From positions 992,001 to 1,056,000 of the forward strand of contig NZ_CP060587.1 in NCBI RefSeq assembly GCF_014334735.1: a stretch of 64,000 nucleotides of DNA. Direction: 5' to 3'. The notes below the pieces were generated by a model. That model made no database searches, was not told where the DNA came from, and worked only from the letters and a program-made list of their open reading frames with translations. Below, piece by piece: positions 26,478 to 35,585 of the stretch. Made by a program: the position numbers and the translations under genes. This stretch comes from Aeromicrobium senzhongii. GTDB lineage: Bacteria; Actinomycetota; Actinomycetes; Propionibacteriales; Nocardioidaceae. The number at the start of each line of letters is the position of its first letter. Within the stretch, counting starts at the first letter, position 1.

Positions 26478-26980
26478 CGGCCGCGTTCCCGACCAACCAG
26501 GACCTGGACCCGCGCCGGCTGCGCACGGCGTTCGGCAACTTCCCCAGCGGCGTGGTGGCGGTGGCGGCCGAGGTCGACGGGGCGCCGGTGGGCCTCGCGG
26601 CCAGCAGTTTCACGAGCGTCAGCCTCGATCCGCCGCTGGTGTCGATCAACCTCACCGCGACGTCCAAGACCTGGCCCGACCTGCGACGCGCGGTCAGGCT
26701 GGGGGTCACGGTGCTCGCCAGCCATCACGGCCCGTTGTGCCGCCAACTGGCCGGCGCGGTCGAGCAGCGCTTCACCGGCATCGACTACAGCGTCAGCCCT
26801 GAAGGGTCGATCTTCATCGACGACGGGATGGCCACGTTCGACACGACGATCCATCGCGAGGTGCCCGCCGGCGACCACATCCTGGTGCTGCTGGAGCTCC
26901 ACGCGGTCGAGCATCGCTCCGACGGGGGACCGCTGTTGTTCCACCGCAGTGTGTTCGGTCAGCTGGCGGCAGCCGAGTGA
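26474..26980 (+). CDS. Flavin reductase-family (DIM6/NTAB) protein
   Basis: 168 residues of the split-barrel flavin reductase family, with [35 protein letters not shown] and HILVLLELHAVE as typical segments. Such proteins use NAD(P)H to reduce FMN or FAD for two-component monooxygenases. It overlaps the FMN reductase gene by 4 nt. Having two unrelated flavin reductases in one operon is redundant, so one may serve another luciferase-like enzyme nearby. Confidence 0.87.
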   Translation: MTAAFPTNQDLDPRRLRTAFGNFPSGVVAVAAEVDGAPVGLAASSFTSVSLDPPLVSINLTATSKTWPDLRRAVRLGVTVLASHHGPLCRQLAGAVEQRFTGIDYSVSPEGSIFIDDGMATFDTTIHREVPAGDHILVLLELHAVEHRSDGGPLLFHRSVFGQLAAAE

Positions 26981-26993
26981 CGCAGGGACGTGA

Positions 26994-27029
26994 GAGGGCC
27001 CCGCATCGCCGAAGCGGTGCGGGGCCCTC
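26994..27029. terminator. Bidirectional terminator
   Basis: A 12-bp perfect stem, GAGGGCCCCGCA with TGCGGGGCCCTC, and a 12-nt loop separate the flavin operon from the convergent metallo-hydrolase gene. Confidence 0.88.
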
Positions 27030-27035
27030 GACCGT

Positions 27036-27641
27036 TCACGCGCGGTCGCGCTCTGCGGCGATCGTCGTGTCATCACCGTGACCGGTGTGCACGACCGTCT
27101 CGCCCGGGAGGGTGAACAGACGCGCGGCGATCGACTCGCGGATGACGTCGGCGTCGCTGTACGAACGGCCCGTCGCGCCGGGACCACCGTGGAAGAGGGT
27201 GTCGCCCGTGAAGACGCAGCCCAGGTCCTCGGCCAGCAGGCACGTCGCGCCGGGCGCGTGGCCCGGCGTGTGGATCGCGCGCAGGGTCGTGCCGCCGACC
27301 GTGAGCTCGGTGCCGTCCGTGAGGTCGCGGTCCCAGGACACGTTCGTGTGGGTCAGCTCCCACAGCGGCCGCTCGTCGGGGTTGAGCCAGATCGGGGCGC
27401 CGGTCCGCTCGCGCAGCTCGGGGGCGAAGCGGCAGTGGTCGTCGTGCGCGTGGGTCAGCACGATCGCGGTGACCCGGCGGTCGCCGACGATCTGCATGAT
27501 CGCGTCCACGTCGTGCGGGGCGTCGATGACGATGCACTCGGCGTCGTCACCGACGACCCAGACGTTGTTGTCGACGTCGAACGTCTCGCCGTCGAGGCTG
27601 AAGGTGCCCGAGACGACGCCGTGGTCGATGCGCGCGGTCAT
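27036..27641 (-). CDS. Metallo-beta-lactamase-fold hydrolase linked to mycothiol-dependent formaldehyde oxidation
   Basis: 201 residues with the binuclear-metal motif H64-x-H66-x-D68-H69 (THAHDDH), later ligands in HTPGHAPG and TGDTLFHGG, and GHGDDT at the end: the glyoxalase II-like branch. It follows the S-(hydroxymethyl)mycothiol dehydrogenase gene with a 1-nt TGATG overlap, a pairing found widely in Actinobacteria, and probably hydrolyses a mycothiol thioester such as S-formylmycothiol. That step is inferred from context. Confidence 0.82.
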   Translation of the reverse strand: MTARIDHGVVSGTFSLDGETFDVDNNVWVVGDDAECIVIDAPHDVDAIMQIVGDRRVTAIVLTHAHDDHCRFAPELRERTGAPIWLNPDERPLWELTHTNVSWDRDLTDGTELTVGGTTLRAIHTPGHAPGATCLLAEDLGCVFTGDTLFHGGPGATGRSYSDADVIRESIAARLFTLPGETVVHTGHGDDTTIAAERDRA

Positions 27642-28741
27642 CAGAGCACCACCACCGAGCGCAGCACGTCGCCGTGGTGCATCTTCTCGAAGGCCGCCTC
27701 GACGTCCTCGATGCCGATCTCCTCGGTGACGAAGGCGTCCAGGTCGAGCCGGCCCTGCTGGTACAGGTCGACGAGCATCGGGAAGTCGCGGCTGGGCAGG
27801 CAGTCGCCGTACCAGCTGGACTTCAGGGCCCCGCCGCGTCCGAAGACGTCGATCAGGGGCAGCTCGGGGACCGTCATGTCCGGCGTGGGGACGCCCACCA
27901 GGACCACGGTGCCGGCCAGGTCGCGGGCGTAGAACGCCTGCTTCCACGTCTCGGGACGGCCGACCGCCTCGATCACGACGTCGGCACCTTCGGCGCCCTC
28001 GTAGGTCTCGGCGCAGATGCGCTTGATCTCCTCGACGGGGTCGACCTTCGAGGAGTCGACCGTGTGGGTCGCGCCCATCTTGCGTGCAGCCTCGAGCTTC
28101 GCCGGGTCGATGTCGACCGCGATGATCGGGCTGGCGCCGGCGAGGGCCGCACCCGCGACGGCGGCGACCCCGACGCCTCCGCAGCCGATGACGGCCGCCG
28201 AGCGGCCCCGGGTCAGAGCGCCGGTGTTGATGGCCGCACCGATGCCGGCCATGACGCCGCAGCCGAGCAGGCCCACGGCCGCGGGCCGGGCCTGCGGATC
28301 GACCTTCGTGCACTGGCCGGCGGCGACGAGCGTCTTCTCGATGAACGCGCCGATGCCCAGCGCGGGCGAGAGCTCCGTGCCGTCCTCGAGCGTCATCTTC
28401 TGCTTGGCGTTGTGGGTGGCGAAGCAGTACTGCAGGTCACCGCGCTTGCACGCACGGCACTCTCCGCAGACGGCGCGCCAGTTCAGGACGACGAAGTCAC
28501 CGGGAGCGACCTCGGTGACACCCTCGCCGACGGCCTCGACGATGCCGGAGGCCTCGTGGCCGAGCAGGAACGGGAACTCGTCGTTGATGCCGCCCTGGCG
28601 GTAGTGCAGGTCGGTGTGGCAGACACCGCACGCCTGGATCGTCACCACCGCCTCGCCCGGGCCGGGGTCGGGAACGTTGATGGTGACCAGTTCGACCGGT
28701 GCGTCCTTCGCTCGCGCGATGACGCCCTTGACCTGCTGCAC
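27641..28741 (-). CDS. mscR: S-(hydroxymethyl)mycothiol dehydrogenase (NAD/factor-dependent formaldehyde dehydrogenase)
   Basis: 366-residue zinc-containing medium-chain dehydrogenase. Catalytic zinc ligands are C41 (GVCHTD) and H62 (GHE); the structural zinc lobe has C92, C95, C98 and C106. The Rossmann motif is GCGGVGVAA. The protein matches the class-III-like MscR/AdhE2 enzymes that oxidise the spontaneous adduct of formaldehyde and mycothiol, also acting as nitrosomycothiol reductase. GTG 28741 has GAGGAG seven nucleotides upstream. It is the first gene of a two-gene detoxification operon. Confidence 0.88.
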   Translation of the reverse strand: MQQVKGVIARAKDAPVELVTINVPDPGPGEAVVTIQACGVCHTDLHYRQGGINDEFPFLLGHEASGIVEAVGEGVTEVAPGDFVVLNWRAVCGECRACKRGDLQYCFATHNAKQKMTLEDGTELSPALGIGAFIEKTLVAAGQCTKVDPQARPAAVGLLGCGVMAGIGAAINTGALTRGRSAAVIGCGGVGVAAVAGAALAGASPIIAVDIDPAKLEAARKMGATHTVDSSKVDPVEEIKRICAETYEGAEGADVVIEAVGRPETWKQAFYARDLAGTVVLVGVPTPDMTVPELPLIDVFGRGGALKSSWYGDCLPSRDFPMLVDLYQQGRLDLDAFVTEEIGIEDVEAAFEKMHHGDVLRSVVVL

Positions 28742-28783
28742 GGATGACTCCTCGTGTCGGGGGCGGTGATCTGTCGAGCCTGC

Positions 28784-28797
28784 CAGACGACCGTCTG
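28784..28797. promoter_or_regulatory. Possible operator CAGACG-AC-CGTCTG
   Basis: A 6-bp inverted repeat with a 2-nt centre lies 43 bp upstream of the formaldehyde dehydrogenase start, in the divergent region shared with the HNH gene. No cognate regulator is adjacent. Confidence 0.3.
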
Positions 28798-28871
28798 CGA
28801 GCGGTAGTGGGACCCGCTCCCGGCGTCAGGTGACGCGCGGTACCGGATGCTGAGATCGCAGGGAGAAACGC

Positions 28872-28900
28872 TCGACATTCGAACAGGTGCACAATAAGGT
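28872..28900 (+). promoter_or_regulatory. Leaderless promoter of the 13E12-type HNH gene
   Basis: TCGACA (28872-28877) and TAAGGT (28895-28900) have a 17-bp spacer, and the -10 ends six nucleotides before the ATG at 28907. Confidence 0.6.
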
Positions 28901-28906
28901 GTGGGT

Positions 28907-30064
28907 ATGGATCCGGGGGTCGATGAGTTGGTCGGTGCACTGCGCGCGGCGGCGCACGCCGTGCGCTCGGTGACGACGTCGACCGCCGATGAACTGCGCG
29001 CGCTGGTGCAGGCCCGTGACGCGGTCGAGGCCGCGATGAGCGACCGGTTGGCCGAGCTCGACCGGTCACAGGGGTACGTCGCCGAGGATGCCTCCAGCGT
29101 GTCCACCTGGGCGCGGCGTGAGTTGCGTCAGGATGCGCGGCGGACGCGTCAGCTGATCACCGCGGCGGGGACGATGTGTGAGTTGCCGCAGGTGGGGGAG
29201 GCCGCAAGGGCCGGTCGGATCTCGATCGATCATGTGGCGCGGTTCTCGTTCGCGTTGGCCCATGTCGACCAGGTCGAGGTGCGGCGGTTGGAGTCACACC
29301 TGGTCGCCGTGGCGTTGCTGCATCCGCCGTCGCGGGTCAAGGCGTTGGTCGACCGGTTGCGGGCGATCCTCCATGCCGAGGAGCTCGACGAGGCGTGGAT
29401 CGCCGGCGCGGACAAGGCGCACTTGACGCTGAACGCGTTGCAGGACGGGTGGCACGTCACCGGGTTCCTGCCGATCGACGTCGGGGCGAAGCTGAAGGTG
29501 GTTCTGGATGCGGTGTCGGTGCCGCGGGAGGCGGGAGACCGGCGCTCCGCCTCCGAGCGTCGCATCGATGGCCTGGATCAGTTGTTGACGCGGGTGCTGG
29601 CCGAGGGTCTGCCCACCGACGGCACCGTGCGTCCCCAGATCCACGTCATCGTCGATGCCGGCACCTTGCAGCAGGCGCTCGCACCCGACACCCAAGGCGC
29701 CTTCGTGCCGGTCGAGCCGGCCGTCCTGCACGGCTTCGGCCACATCGGACCGAACCTGCTGGCGCACCTGACCTGCGGCGCCGACCTGATCCCGGTCCTG
29801 GTCGACCACATCGGACCGAACCGCACCGTCCTGGACGTCGGGCGCCGTCACCGGGACGCCACCGCGAAACAACGCCACGCGGTCTGGGTCCAACAAGACG
29901 GCCGCTGCGACACCGACCACTGCCGCAACTCGATCGATCATGTCCATCACCGCAGACGGTGGTCCGACGGCGGCCCCACCGACCTGGCCAACCTCGTCGG
30001 ACTCTGCACCGCCTGCCACCGCCACACCCACCGCCACGACACCGTCCTGGCGAGAGCCGGCTGA
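28907..30064 (+). CDS. DUF222/13E12-family protein with HNH endonuclease domain
   Basis: 385 residues: an N-terminal helical DUF222 domain (about 1-280, with repeated Arg/Glu helices) and a C-terminal HNH domain (CDTDHCRNSIDHVHHRRRW and LVGLCTACHRHTH), whose Cys pairs would bind zinc. The family is dispersed in multiple copies in many Actinobacteria and often sits near repeats or mobile DNA. Cutting activity and biological role are not established for most members. ATG 28907 fits a leaderless transcript; GTG 28901 is an alternative. Confidence 0.85.
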   Translation: MDPGVDELVGALRAAAHAVRSVTTSTADELRALVQARDAVEAAMSDRLAELDRSQGYVAEDASSVSTWARRELRQDARRTRQLITAAGTMCELPQVGEAARAGRISIDHVARFSFALAHVDQVEVRRLESHLVAVALLHPPSRVKALVDRLRAILHAEELDEAWIAGADKAHLTLNALQDGWHVTGFLPIDVGAKLKVVLDAVSVPREAGDRRSASERRIDGLDQLLTRVLAEGLPTDGTVRPQIHVIVDAGTLQQALAPDTQGAFVPVEPAVLHGFGHIGPNLLAHLTCGADLIPVLVDHIGPNRTVLDVGRRHRDATAKQRHAVWVQQDGRCDTDHCRNSIDHVHHRRRWSDGGPTDLANLVGLCTACHRHTHRHDTVLARAG

Positions 30065-30129
30065 ATCCCGCGACGGTCATGTCCGATTCCCGCGAGAACT
30101 GTTGCCGGGGCTGAGACAGGATGGGAGTC

Positions 30130-31554
30130 ATGGACCCCGTCGACTGCTACCGAGCCGTGAGTGCCCGGGACGCGCGGTTCGACGGCGTCTTCTACACGGC
30201 GGTCCGGACGACGGGCATCTACTGCCGACCCTCGTGCCCGGCCATGACGCCGCGCGAGGCCAACGTCGGCTTCTACCGGTCGGCGGCCGCCGCCGAGCGG
30301 GCCGGCTTCCGTGCCTGCCGGCGGTGCCGGCCCGACAGCACGCCGGGCTCGCCGGAGTGGAACGTCCGGGCCGACGTCGTCGCACGCGCCGTCCGACTGA
30401 TCGGTGACGGCGTCGTCGAGCGCGAGGGCGTGAGCGGGTTGGCCGGCCGCCTCGGTTACAGCGAGCGTCAGGTCAATCGCCTCGTCACCGCCGAGCTCGG
30501 TGCAGGCCCGCAGGCGATCGCGCGCAGCAACCGGGCCCGCACGGCTCGGCTCCTGCTCGAGACCACCGCGATGCGCGCGGCCGACGTCGCCTTCGCCGCC
30601 GGATACGGATCGGTGCGGCAGTTCAACGACTCCATCCGCGAGTCGTTCGGGCTCACTCCGCGCGAGTTGCGTGCCCGGTCGCGCCGCTCGACCCACGACG
30701 GTGCCGGTCGCATCCGGCTCGAGCTGGCCGTCCGGCCGCCGTTCCATGGGGCGGGTCTGCTCGAGTGGCTCGCCCCGCGGGCGATCGAGGGAGTCGAGGC
30801 CGTGGGCGAGCGCACGTACGCCCGGATCCTCAACCTGCCGCACGGCGTCGGCGCGGTCGAGCTGGAGCTGCACGGCGATCACGTCACGGCCGATCTCGAG
30901 CTGACCGACCTGCGCGACCTGGCCACGGCGGTGCACCGCTGTCGCCGGCTGCTCGACCTCGACGCCGATCCCGTCGCGATCGACGAGGCGCTGTCGACCG
31001 ATCCGCTGCTGGCCGACCTCGTCCACGAGGTCCCGGGCATTCGGCTGCCCGGCCAGGTCGACGGGTTCGAGATGGTGCTGCGTGCGATCGTCGGCCAACA
31101 GGTGTCGGTGGCCGGCGCGCGCACGATCCTGGGCCGGATCGCCCGTTCGCGTGGCACCGAGGTGGACCTCGCGCTGGCCCGTCGTCACGGGCTCACCCAC
31201 GCCTTCGCCACCGCCGAGTCCGTCGCCGAGGCGGCCCCCGAGGAGTTCGCCATGCCCCGCGGCCGGGCCGCAGCGATCCTCGCGGTCGCGCATGCGATCG
31301 CCGCGGGCGAGCTGGACCTCGATCCGGGCGCCGACCGCGAGCGGGCGAGGGAGCAGCTCCTGGCGATTCGGGGGATCGGCCCGTGGACCGCCGACTACGT
31401 CAGGATGCGGGCGCTCGGCGATCCCGACGTCCTGCTCGACACCGACCTCGTGCTGCGGCGTGTCCTCGCGCGCGAAGGGCTCGACCGGGCACGCACCGAC
31501 CGGTGGCGGCCATGGCGGTCGTACGCCTCACTGCACCTGTGGAGGACCGCATGA
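30130..31554 (+). CDS. Ada-type regulator fused to AlkA 3-methyladenine DNA glycosylase
   Basis: 474 residues in three parts. The N-terminal Ada zinc domain has C32, C36, C63 and C66, with C32 the expected methyl acceptor for phosphotriesters. An AraC-type helix-turn-helix follows at about 80-180, then an AlkA domain (about 190-474) with the helix-hairpin-helix [13 protein letters not shown] and the catalytic Asp in [10 protein letters not shown]. Methylated C32 would switch the protein to an activator of alkylation-repair genes while AlkA excises methylated bases. The O6-methylguanine transferase domain of E. coli Ada is absent but is supplied by the next gene. ATG 30121 is an alternative start. 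Confidence 0.93.
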   Translation: MDPVDCYRAVSARDARFDGVFYTAVRTTGIYCRPSCPAMTPREANVGFYRSAAAAERAGFRACRRCRPDSTPGSPEWNVRADVVARAVRLIGDGVVEREGVSGLAGRLGYSERQVNRLVTAELGAGPQAIARSNRARTARLLLETTAMRAADVAFAAGYGSVRQFNDSIRESFGLTPRELRARSRRSTHDGAGRIRLELAVRPPFHGAGLLEWLAPRAIEGVEAVGERTYARILNLPHGVGAVELELHGDHVTADLELTDLRDLATAVHRCRRLLDLDADPVAIDEALSTDPLLADLVHEVPGIRLPGQVDGFEMVLRAIVGQQVSVAGARTILGRIARSRGTEVDLALARRHGLTHAFATAESVAEAAPEEFAMPRGRAAAILAVAHAIAAGELDLDPGADRERAREQLLAIRGIGPWTADYVRMRALGDPDVLLDTDLVLRRVLAREGLDRARTDRWRPWRSYASLHLWRTA

Positions 31555-32012
31555 AGACACGTTGGATGGACTCACCCGTCGGCGGCCTGCGCCTGTACGT
31601 CGATGCGGGGCTGCTCACCCGCATCGCCTTCGACGCCGAGCCCGACGGGGAGCGCGACGAGGACGACCTGCTGGACGAGGTCGAGCGACAGCTGACCGAG
31701 TGCTTCGCCGGTGAACGACGCGAGTTCGATCTGCCGGTCGCCGCCGACGGCACCGAGTTCCAGAAGAAGGTGTGGGCCTACCTGCGCAAGATCCCTTACG
31801 GCGAGACGGTGACCTACGGGCAGATCGCCACCGACCTGGGCTACGAGCCCGGCATCTCGCGCGCCGTCGGGGCGGCCAACGGCGCCAACCCGATCCCGAT
31901 CGTCGTGCCGTGCCATCGGGTGATCGGCTCGGACGGCAAGCTCACCGGGTACGCGGGCGGCGTCGAGCGCAAGACGATCCTGCTCGAGCTGGAGCAGCCC
32001 GGCCTGTTCTGA
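31551..32012 (+). CDS. ogt: Methylated-DNA-protein-cysteine methyltransferase
   Basis: 153 residues. The suicide methyl-acceptor is C121 in the PCHRV motif, preceded by the Arg-finger/helix-turn-helix region (YGQIATDLG and SRAVGAANG). It removes O6-methyl groups from guanine. Its ATG overlaps the Ada-AlkA stop by 4 nt, so the two genes together reproduce the Ada/AlkA adaptive response as one operon. Confidence 0.95.
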   Translation: MKTRWMDSPVGGLRLYVDAGLLTRIAFDAEPDGERDEDDLLDEVERQLTECFAGERREFDLPVAADGTEFQKKVWAYLRKIPYGETVTYGQIATDLGYEPGISRAVGAANGANPIPIVVPCHRVIGSDGKLTGYAGGVERKTILLELEQPGLF

Positions 32013-32033
32013 GGCCGGTCTGCTCCGCAGGGG

Positions 32034-32744
32034 TCAGCGACGCAGGTTCTGCGAGAGCTTCTCGGCAGCCGCCACGACGGCCGGCGCGTGCATGCGACCG
32101 GGCTGGCGGGTGAGGCGCTCCAGGGGACCCGAGACCGACACCGCGGCGACGACCTTGCCACTGGGGGAGCGGACGGGGGCCGAGACCGAGCCGACGCCCG
32201 GCTCGCGCTCGCCGACGCTCTGCGCCCAGCCGCGCTTGCGCACGGCGGACAGCTCGGCGGCCGAGAACGTGGCCTTCATGAGGCCCTTGTTCATGCGCTC
32301 GGGGTCCTCCCACGCCAGCAGGACCTGGGCGGCGGAGCCGCCCGACATCGTCAGCTGGCTGCCGACGGGGATCGAGTCGCGCAGACCGGTCGGCCGATCG
32401 GCGGCCGAGACGCACACGCGGTGGTCGCCCTGACGTCGGAACAGCTGGGCGGACTCGCCCGTGATGTCGCGCAGTCGGGCCAGGACGGGGCCGGCGGCGG
32501 CGAGCAGTCGATCCTCGCCCGCAGCAGCGGCCAGCTCGGACAACCGCGGGCCTAGAATGAAGCGACCCTGCATGTCGCGCGCCACCAGTCGGTGGTGTTC
32601 CAGGGCCACCGCGAGGCGGTGTGCGGTGGGCCGTGCCAGGCCCGTGGCGGTCACCAGACCGGCCAGCGTCGCCGGTCCCGGCTCGAGCGCCGCCAGTACG
32701 AGGGCGGCTTTGTCAAGAACGCCGACTCCGCTAGAGTTGTCCAT
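32034..32744 (-). CDS. ndgR: IclR-family regulator of leucine biosynthesis
   Basis: 236 residues with an N-terminal winged helix (about 8-65, VLAALEPGPATLAGLVTATGL-like) and a C-terminal IclR effector domain. Directly divergent from leuC, it occupies the position of NdgR of Streptomyces and LtbR of Corynebacterium, IclR proteins that bind the leuC promoter and link leucine and other amino-acid synthesis to supply. The intergenic region is only 56 bp, so one site can affect both genes. Whether it represses or activates here is not visible. Confidence 0.9.
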   Translation of the reverse strand: MDNSSGVGVLDKAALVLAALEPGPATLAGLVTATGLARPTAHRLAVALEHHRLVARDMQGRFILGPRLSELAAAAGEDRLLAAAGPVLARLRDITGESAQLFRRQGDHRVCVSAADRPTGLRDSIPVGSQLTMSGGSAAQVLLAWEDPERMNKGLMKATFSAAELSAVRKRGWAQSVGEREPGVGSVSAPVRSPSGKVVAAVSVSGPLERLTRQPGRMHAPAVVAAAEKLSQNLRR

Positions 32745-32749
32745 GTCTT

Positions 32750-32763
32750 GATACTGCCGTATC
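32750..32763. promoter_or_regulatory. Candidate NdgR operator GATAC-N4-GTATC
   Basis: A 5-bp inverted repeat with a 4-nt centre lies 6 bp upstream of ndgR and about 38 bp upstream of leuC, inside the short divergent region. Confidence 0.45.
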
Positions 32764-32800
32764 GCATTGTGAGACGCAACCCCCGAACTGAGAGAGAATC

Positions 32801-34198
32801 ATGGGCAAGACGCTCGCTGAGAAGATCTGGGACGACCACGTCGTCCGTTCCGCCCCGGGAGAGCCGGACCTGCTGTTCATCGACCTCCACCTGCTCCATG
32901 AGGTCACGAGCCCGCAGGCGTTCGACGGACTGCGTCTCTCCGGGCGCAGTGTGCGTCGTCCCGACCTCACCTTGGCGACCGAGGACCACAACATCCCGAC
33001 GACCGATCTCGACAAGCCGATCGCCGACCCCGTGTCGCGCACGCAGGTCGAGACGCTGCGCCGCAACTGCGCCGAGTTCGGCGTCCGCCTGCACCCGATG
33101 GGCGACATCGAGCAGGGCATCGTCCACGTCGTCGGGCCGCAGCTGGGCCTGACCCAGCCGGGCATGACGATCGTGTGCGGCGACTCGCACACCTCGACGC
33201 ACGGCGCGTTCGGCTCGATCGCCTTCGGCATCGGCACCAGCGAGGTCGAGCACGTCCTGGCCACCCAGTCGCTGTCGCAGGCCAAGCCCAAGATGATGGC
33301 GGTCGACGTCGTCGGCGACCTGCCCGCGGGCACCACCGCGAAGGACCTGATCCTGGCGCTCATCACCCAGGAGACCACCGGCGGCGGCCAGGGCTACATC
33401 GTCGAGTACCGCGGTGAGGCGATCCGCAAGCTCTCGATGGAAGAGCGCATGACGATCTGCAACATGAGCATCGAGTGGGGCGCCAAGGCGGGCCTCATCG
33501 CTCCGGACCAGACGACGTTCGACTACATCCAGGGCCGCCCGCACGCGCCGCAGGGCGCCGACTGGGACGCCGCCGTCGAGTACTGGAAGGGCCTCGTCTC
33601 CGACGCGGACGCCCACTTCGACAAGGTCGTCACGATCGACGCCTCGCAGGTCACGCCGTGGGTCACGTGGGGCACCAACCCCGGCCAGGGCGTCGCGCTG
33701 TCGGGCCTGGTCCCGAACCCGGACGACTTCGCGGACCCGGACGAGCGCGAGGCCGCGGCCAACGCGCTGCGCTACATGGGCCTCGAGGCCGGCACGCCGA
33801 TGCGCGACATCACGGTCGACACGGTCTTCGTCGGCTCGTGCACCAACGGCCGCATCAGCGACCTGCGTCGCGCCGCCGAGCTGATCAAGGGCAGGAAGGT
33901 CGCCGACGGCACGCGCATGCTGGTCGTCCCCGGCTCGGTGCGGGTGCGCCTGCAGGCCGAGGAGGAGGGCCTCGACGTCGTCTTCAAGGAGGCCGGCGCC
34001 GAATGGCGTGGCGCGGGCTGCTCGATGTGCCTGGGCATGAACCCCGACCAGCTCACGCCGGGCGAGCGCAGCGCCTCGACCTCCAACCGCAACTTCGAGG
34101 GCCGTCAGGGCAAGGGTGGCCGGACCCACCTGGTCTCGCCCGACGTCGCCGTCGCCACCGCCGTCACGGGCCACCTGGCCTCGCCGGCCGAGCTCTGA
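32801..34198 (+). CDS. leuC: 3-isopropylmalate dehydratase, large subunit
   Basis: 465-residue aconitase-fold subunit. The [4Fe-4S] ligands are C347 (GSCTNGR) and C407/C410 (GCSMC). With LeuD it isomerises 2-isopropylmalate to 3-isopropylmalate, the second step of leucine synthesis. The ATG follows GAGAGAGAATC. It is co-transcribed with leuD, which starts 11 nt after its stop, and divergent from its likely regulator ndgR. Confidence 0.97.
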   Translation: MGKTLAEKIWDDHVVRSAPGEPDLLFIDLHLLHEVTSPQAFDGLRLSGRSVRRPDLTLATEDHNIPTTDLDKPIADPVSRTQVETLRRNCAEFGVRLHPMGDIEQGIVHVVGPQLGLTQPGMTIVCGDSHTSTHGAFGSIAFGIGTSEVEHVLATQSLSQAKPKMMAVDVVGDLPAGTTAKDLILALITQETTGGGQGYIVEYRGEAIRKLSMEERMTICNMSIEWGAKAGLIAPDQTTFDYIQGRPHAPQGADWDAAVEYWKGLVSDADAHFDKVVTIDASQVTPWVTWGTNPGQGVALSGLVPNPDDFADPDEREAAANALRYMGLEAGTPMRDITVDTVFVGSCTNGRISDLRRAAELIKGRKVADGTRMLVVPGSVRVRLQAEEEGLDVVFKEAGAEWRGAGCSMCLGMNPDQLTPGERSASTSNRNFEGRQGKGGRTHLVSPDVAVATAVTGHLASPAEL

Positions 34199-34209
34199 GG
34201 ACGCACACC

Positions 34210-34809
34210 ATGGACAAGTTCATCTCGCACACCGGCGTCGGCGCCCCGCTGCGCCGCAGCAACGTCGACACCGACCAGATCATCCCCGCGGTGTACCTGA
34301 AGCGCGTCACCCGCACGGGCTTCGAGGACGGTCTCTTCGCCGCGTGGCGCAACGATCCCGAGTTCGTGCTGAACCAGCCCGCCTACCAGAACGCCACCGT
34401 GCTGGTCGCCGGTCCGGACTTCGGCACCGGCTCCTCGCGCGAGCACGCCGTGTGGGCCCTGCAGAACTACGGCTTCAAGGTCATCATCAGCCCGCGCTTC
34501 GGTGACATCTTCCGGGGCAACTCGGGCAAGGCCGGGCTGCTGGCGGCGCAGGTCGACGAGAAGGTCGTCGCCGCGCTGTGGGCGTACCTCGAGGCCAACC
34601 CGGGCGCTCAGATCAGCGTCGACCTGGAGTCGCGCACGGTCTCGGCCGGCGAGGGCGTCGACCGGATCGAGGACTCGTTCACGATCGACGACTACACGCG
34701 CTGGCGTCTGCTCGAGGGTCTCGACGACATCGGCATCACGCTGGGCCACGCGGACGACATCGCCGCCTACGAGGCGAAGCGTCCGAGCTTCAAGCCCGCG
34801 ACGCTCTGA
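34210..34809 (+). CDS. leuD: 3-isopropylmalate dehydratase, small subunit
   Basis: 199 residues of the aconitase swivel domain, with [11 protein letters not shown] near the N-terminus and [14 protein letters not shown] as the substrate-contacting loop. It forms the heterodimer with LeuC. The ATG is 11 nt after the leuC stop, with GAGGACGCACACC between them. Confidence 0.96.
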   Translation: MDKFISHTGVGAPLRRSNVDTDQIIPAVYLKRVTRTGFEDGLFAAWRNDPEFVLNQPAYQNATVLVAGPDFGTGSSREHAVWALQNYGFKVIISPRFGDIFRGNSGKAGLLAAQVDEKVVAALWAYLEANPGAQISVDLESRTVSAGEGVDRIEDSFTIDDYTRWRLLEGLDDIGITLGHADDIAAYEAKRPSFKPATL

Positions 34810-34820
34810 CGCTCGCGCCT

Positions 34821-34855
34821 GACATGGGACGGCCGTACTAGGGTCGTCCCATGTC
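34821..34855 (+). promoter_or_regulatory. Leaderless plsC promoter embedded in a 10-bp inverted repeat
   Basis: The -10 TAGGGT (34839-34844) ends six nucleotides before the plsC ATG. It lies in the loop of a perfect inverted repeat, GACATGGGAC (34821-34830) with GTCCCATGTC (34846-34855), whose right arm contains the plsC start codon. The dyad may terminate leuD transcription, act as an operator, or both. Confidence 0.55.
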
Positions 34856-35585
34856 ACGCACGCGTCCCCTGCCACCCGTGCTCCGGGTGGTCGTGTGGAT
34901 CCTGCGACCGATCTTCATGGTCGTGACCCGTCGCGACTGGCGCGGCGACGAGCATCTGCCGACGTCCGGCGGGTACGTCATCGCGGCCAATCATCTGTCG
35001 TACACCGATCCGTTCCTGCTCGGGCACTGGCTCGTCGATCACGACATCCCGCCGCGCTTCCTGGTCAAGGACCCGCTCTTCGCCGTGCCGGTCATCGGCC
35101 GGCTGCTGCGGATGGCCGAGCAGATCCCGGTGTACCGGGGCACCGGCCTGGCCGCCGAGTCGCTGCGGGCCGCGATCCACGCCGCCGCGTCGGGCTCGAT
35201 CGTCACGATCTACCCCGAGGGCACGATGACGCGCGATCCGCAGGGATGGCCGATGTCGGGTCGCGACGGCGCCGTCCGCACCGCGCACGCCGCGGGCGTG
35301 CCGCTCGTGCCCGTGGCCCAGTGGGGCCCGCAGGAGATCATGTGGCCGTACCGGCGCGAGTTCCGGCTGTTCCCGCGCAAGACGATCCACGTGTTCGCCG
35401 GTGCGCCCATCGACTTGTCCGACCTGGGTGAACACCCCACCCAGGCCCAGTTCCACGCCGCGACCGATCGGCTGATGGACGCCATCACGGCGCTGCAGTC
35501 GCAGATCCGTGGCGAGGTACCCACCTCGCCGCGCATCGACGTCCGCACGCTGGGCAAGCCCAAGACCCGATACGAGGAGAGCTGA
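34851..35585 (+). CDS. plsC: 1-acylglycerol-3-phosphate acyltransferase family protein
   Basis: 244 residues with the catalytic HX4D motif as NHLSYTD (H48, D53), the YPEGTMT substrate motif, and a hydrophobic N-terminal segment for membrane association. It transfers an acyl chain to lysophosphatidic acid in phospholipid synthesis. Translation is coupled to gpsA (TGATG overlap), whose product makes the glycerol-3-phosphate backbone, so the two genes form a phospholipid-precursor unit. Confidence 0.9.
   Translation: MSRTRPLPPVLRVVVWILRPIFMVVTRRDWRGDEHLPTSGGYVIAANHLSYTDPFLLGHWLVDHDIPPRFLVKDPLFAVPVIGRLLRMAEQIPVYRGTGLAAESLRAAIHAAASGSIVTIYPEGTMTRDPQGWPMSGRDGAVRTAHAAGVPLVPVAQWGPQEIMWPYRREFRLFPRKTIHVFAGAPIDLSDLGEHPTQAQFHAATDRLMDAITALQSQIRGEVPTSPRIDVRTLGKPKTRYEES

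Noticed and set aside
28907-30064. Calling the 13E12/DUF222 HNH gene an active homing endonuclease or transposase
   Set aside because: The HNH domain is clear, but no intron, intein or terminal repeats surround the gene, so activity or mobility is not supported.
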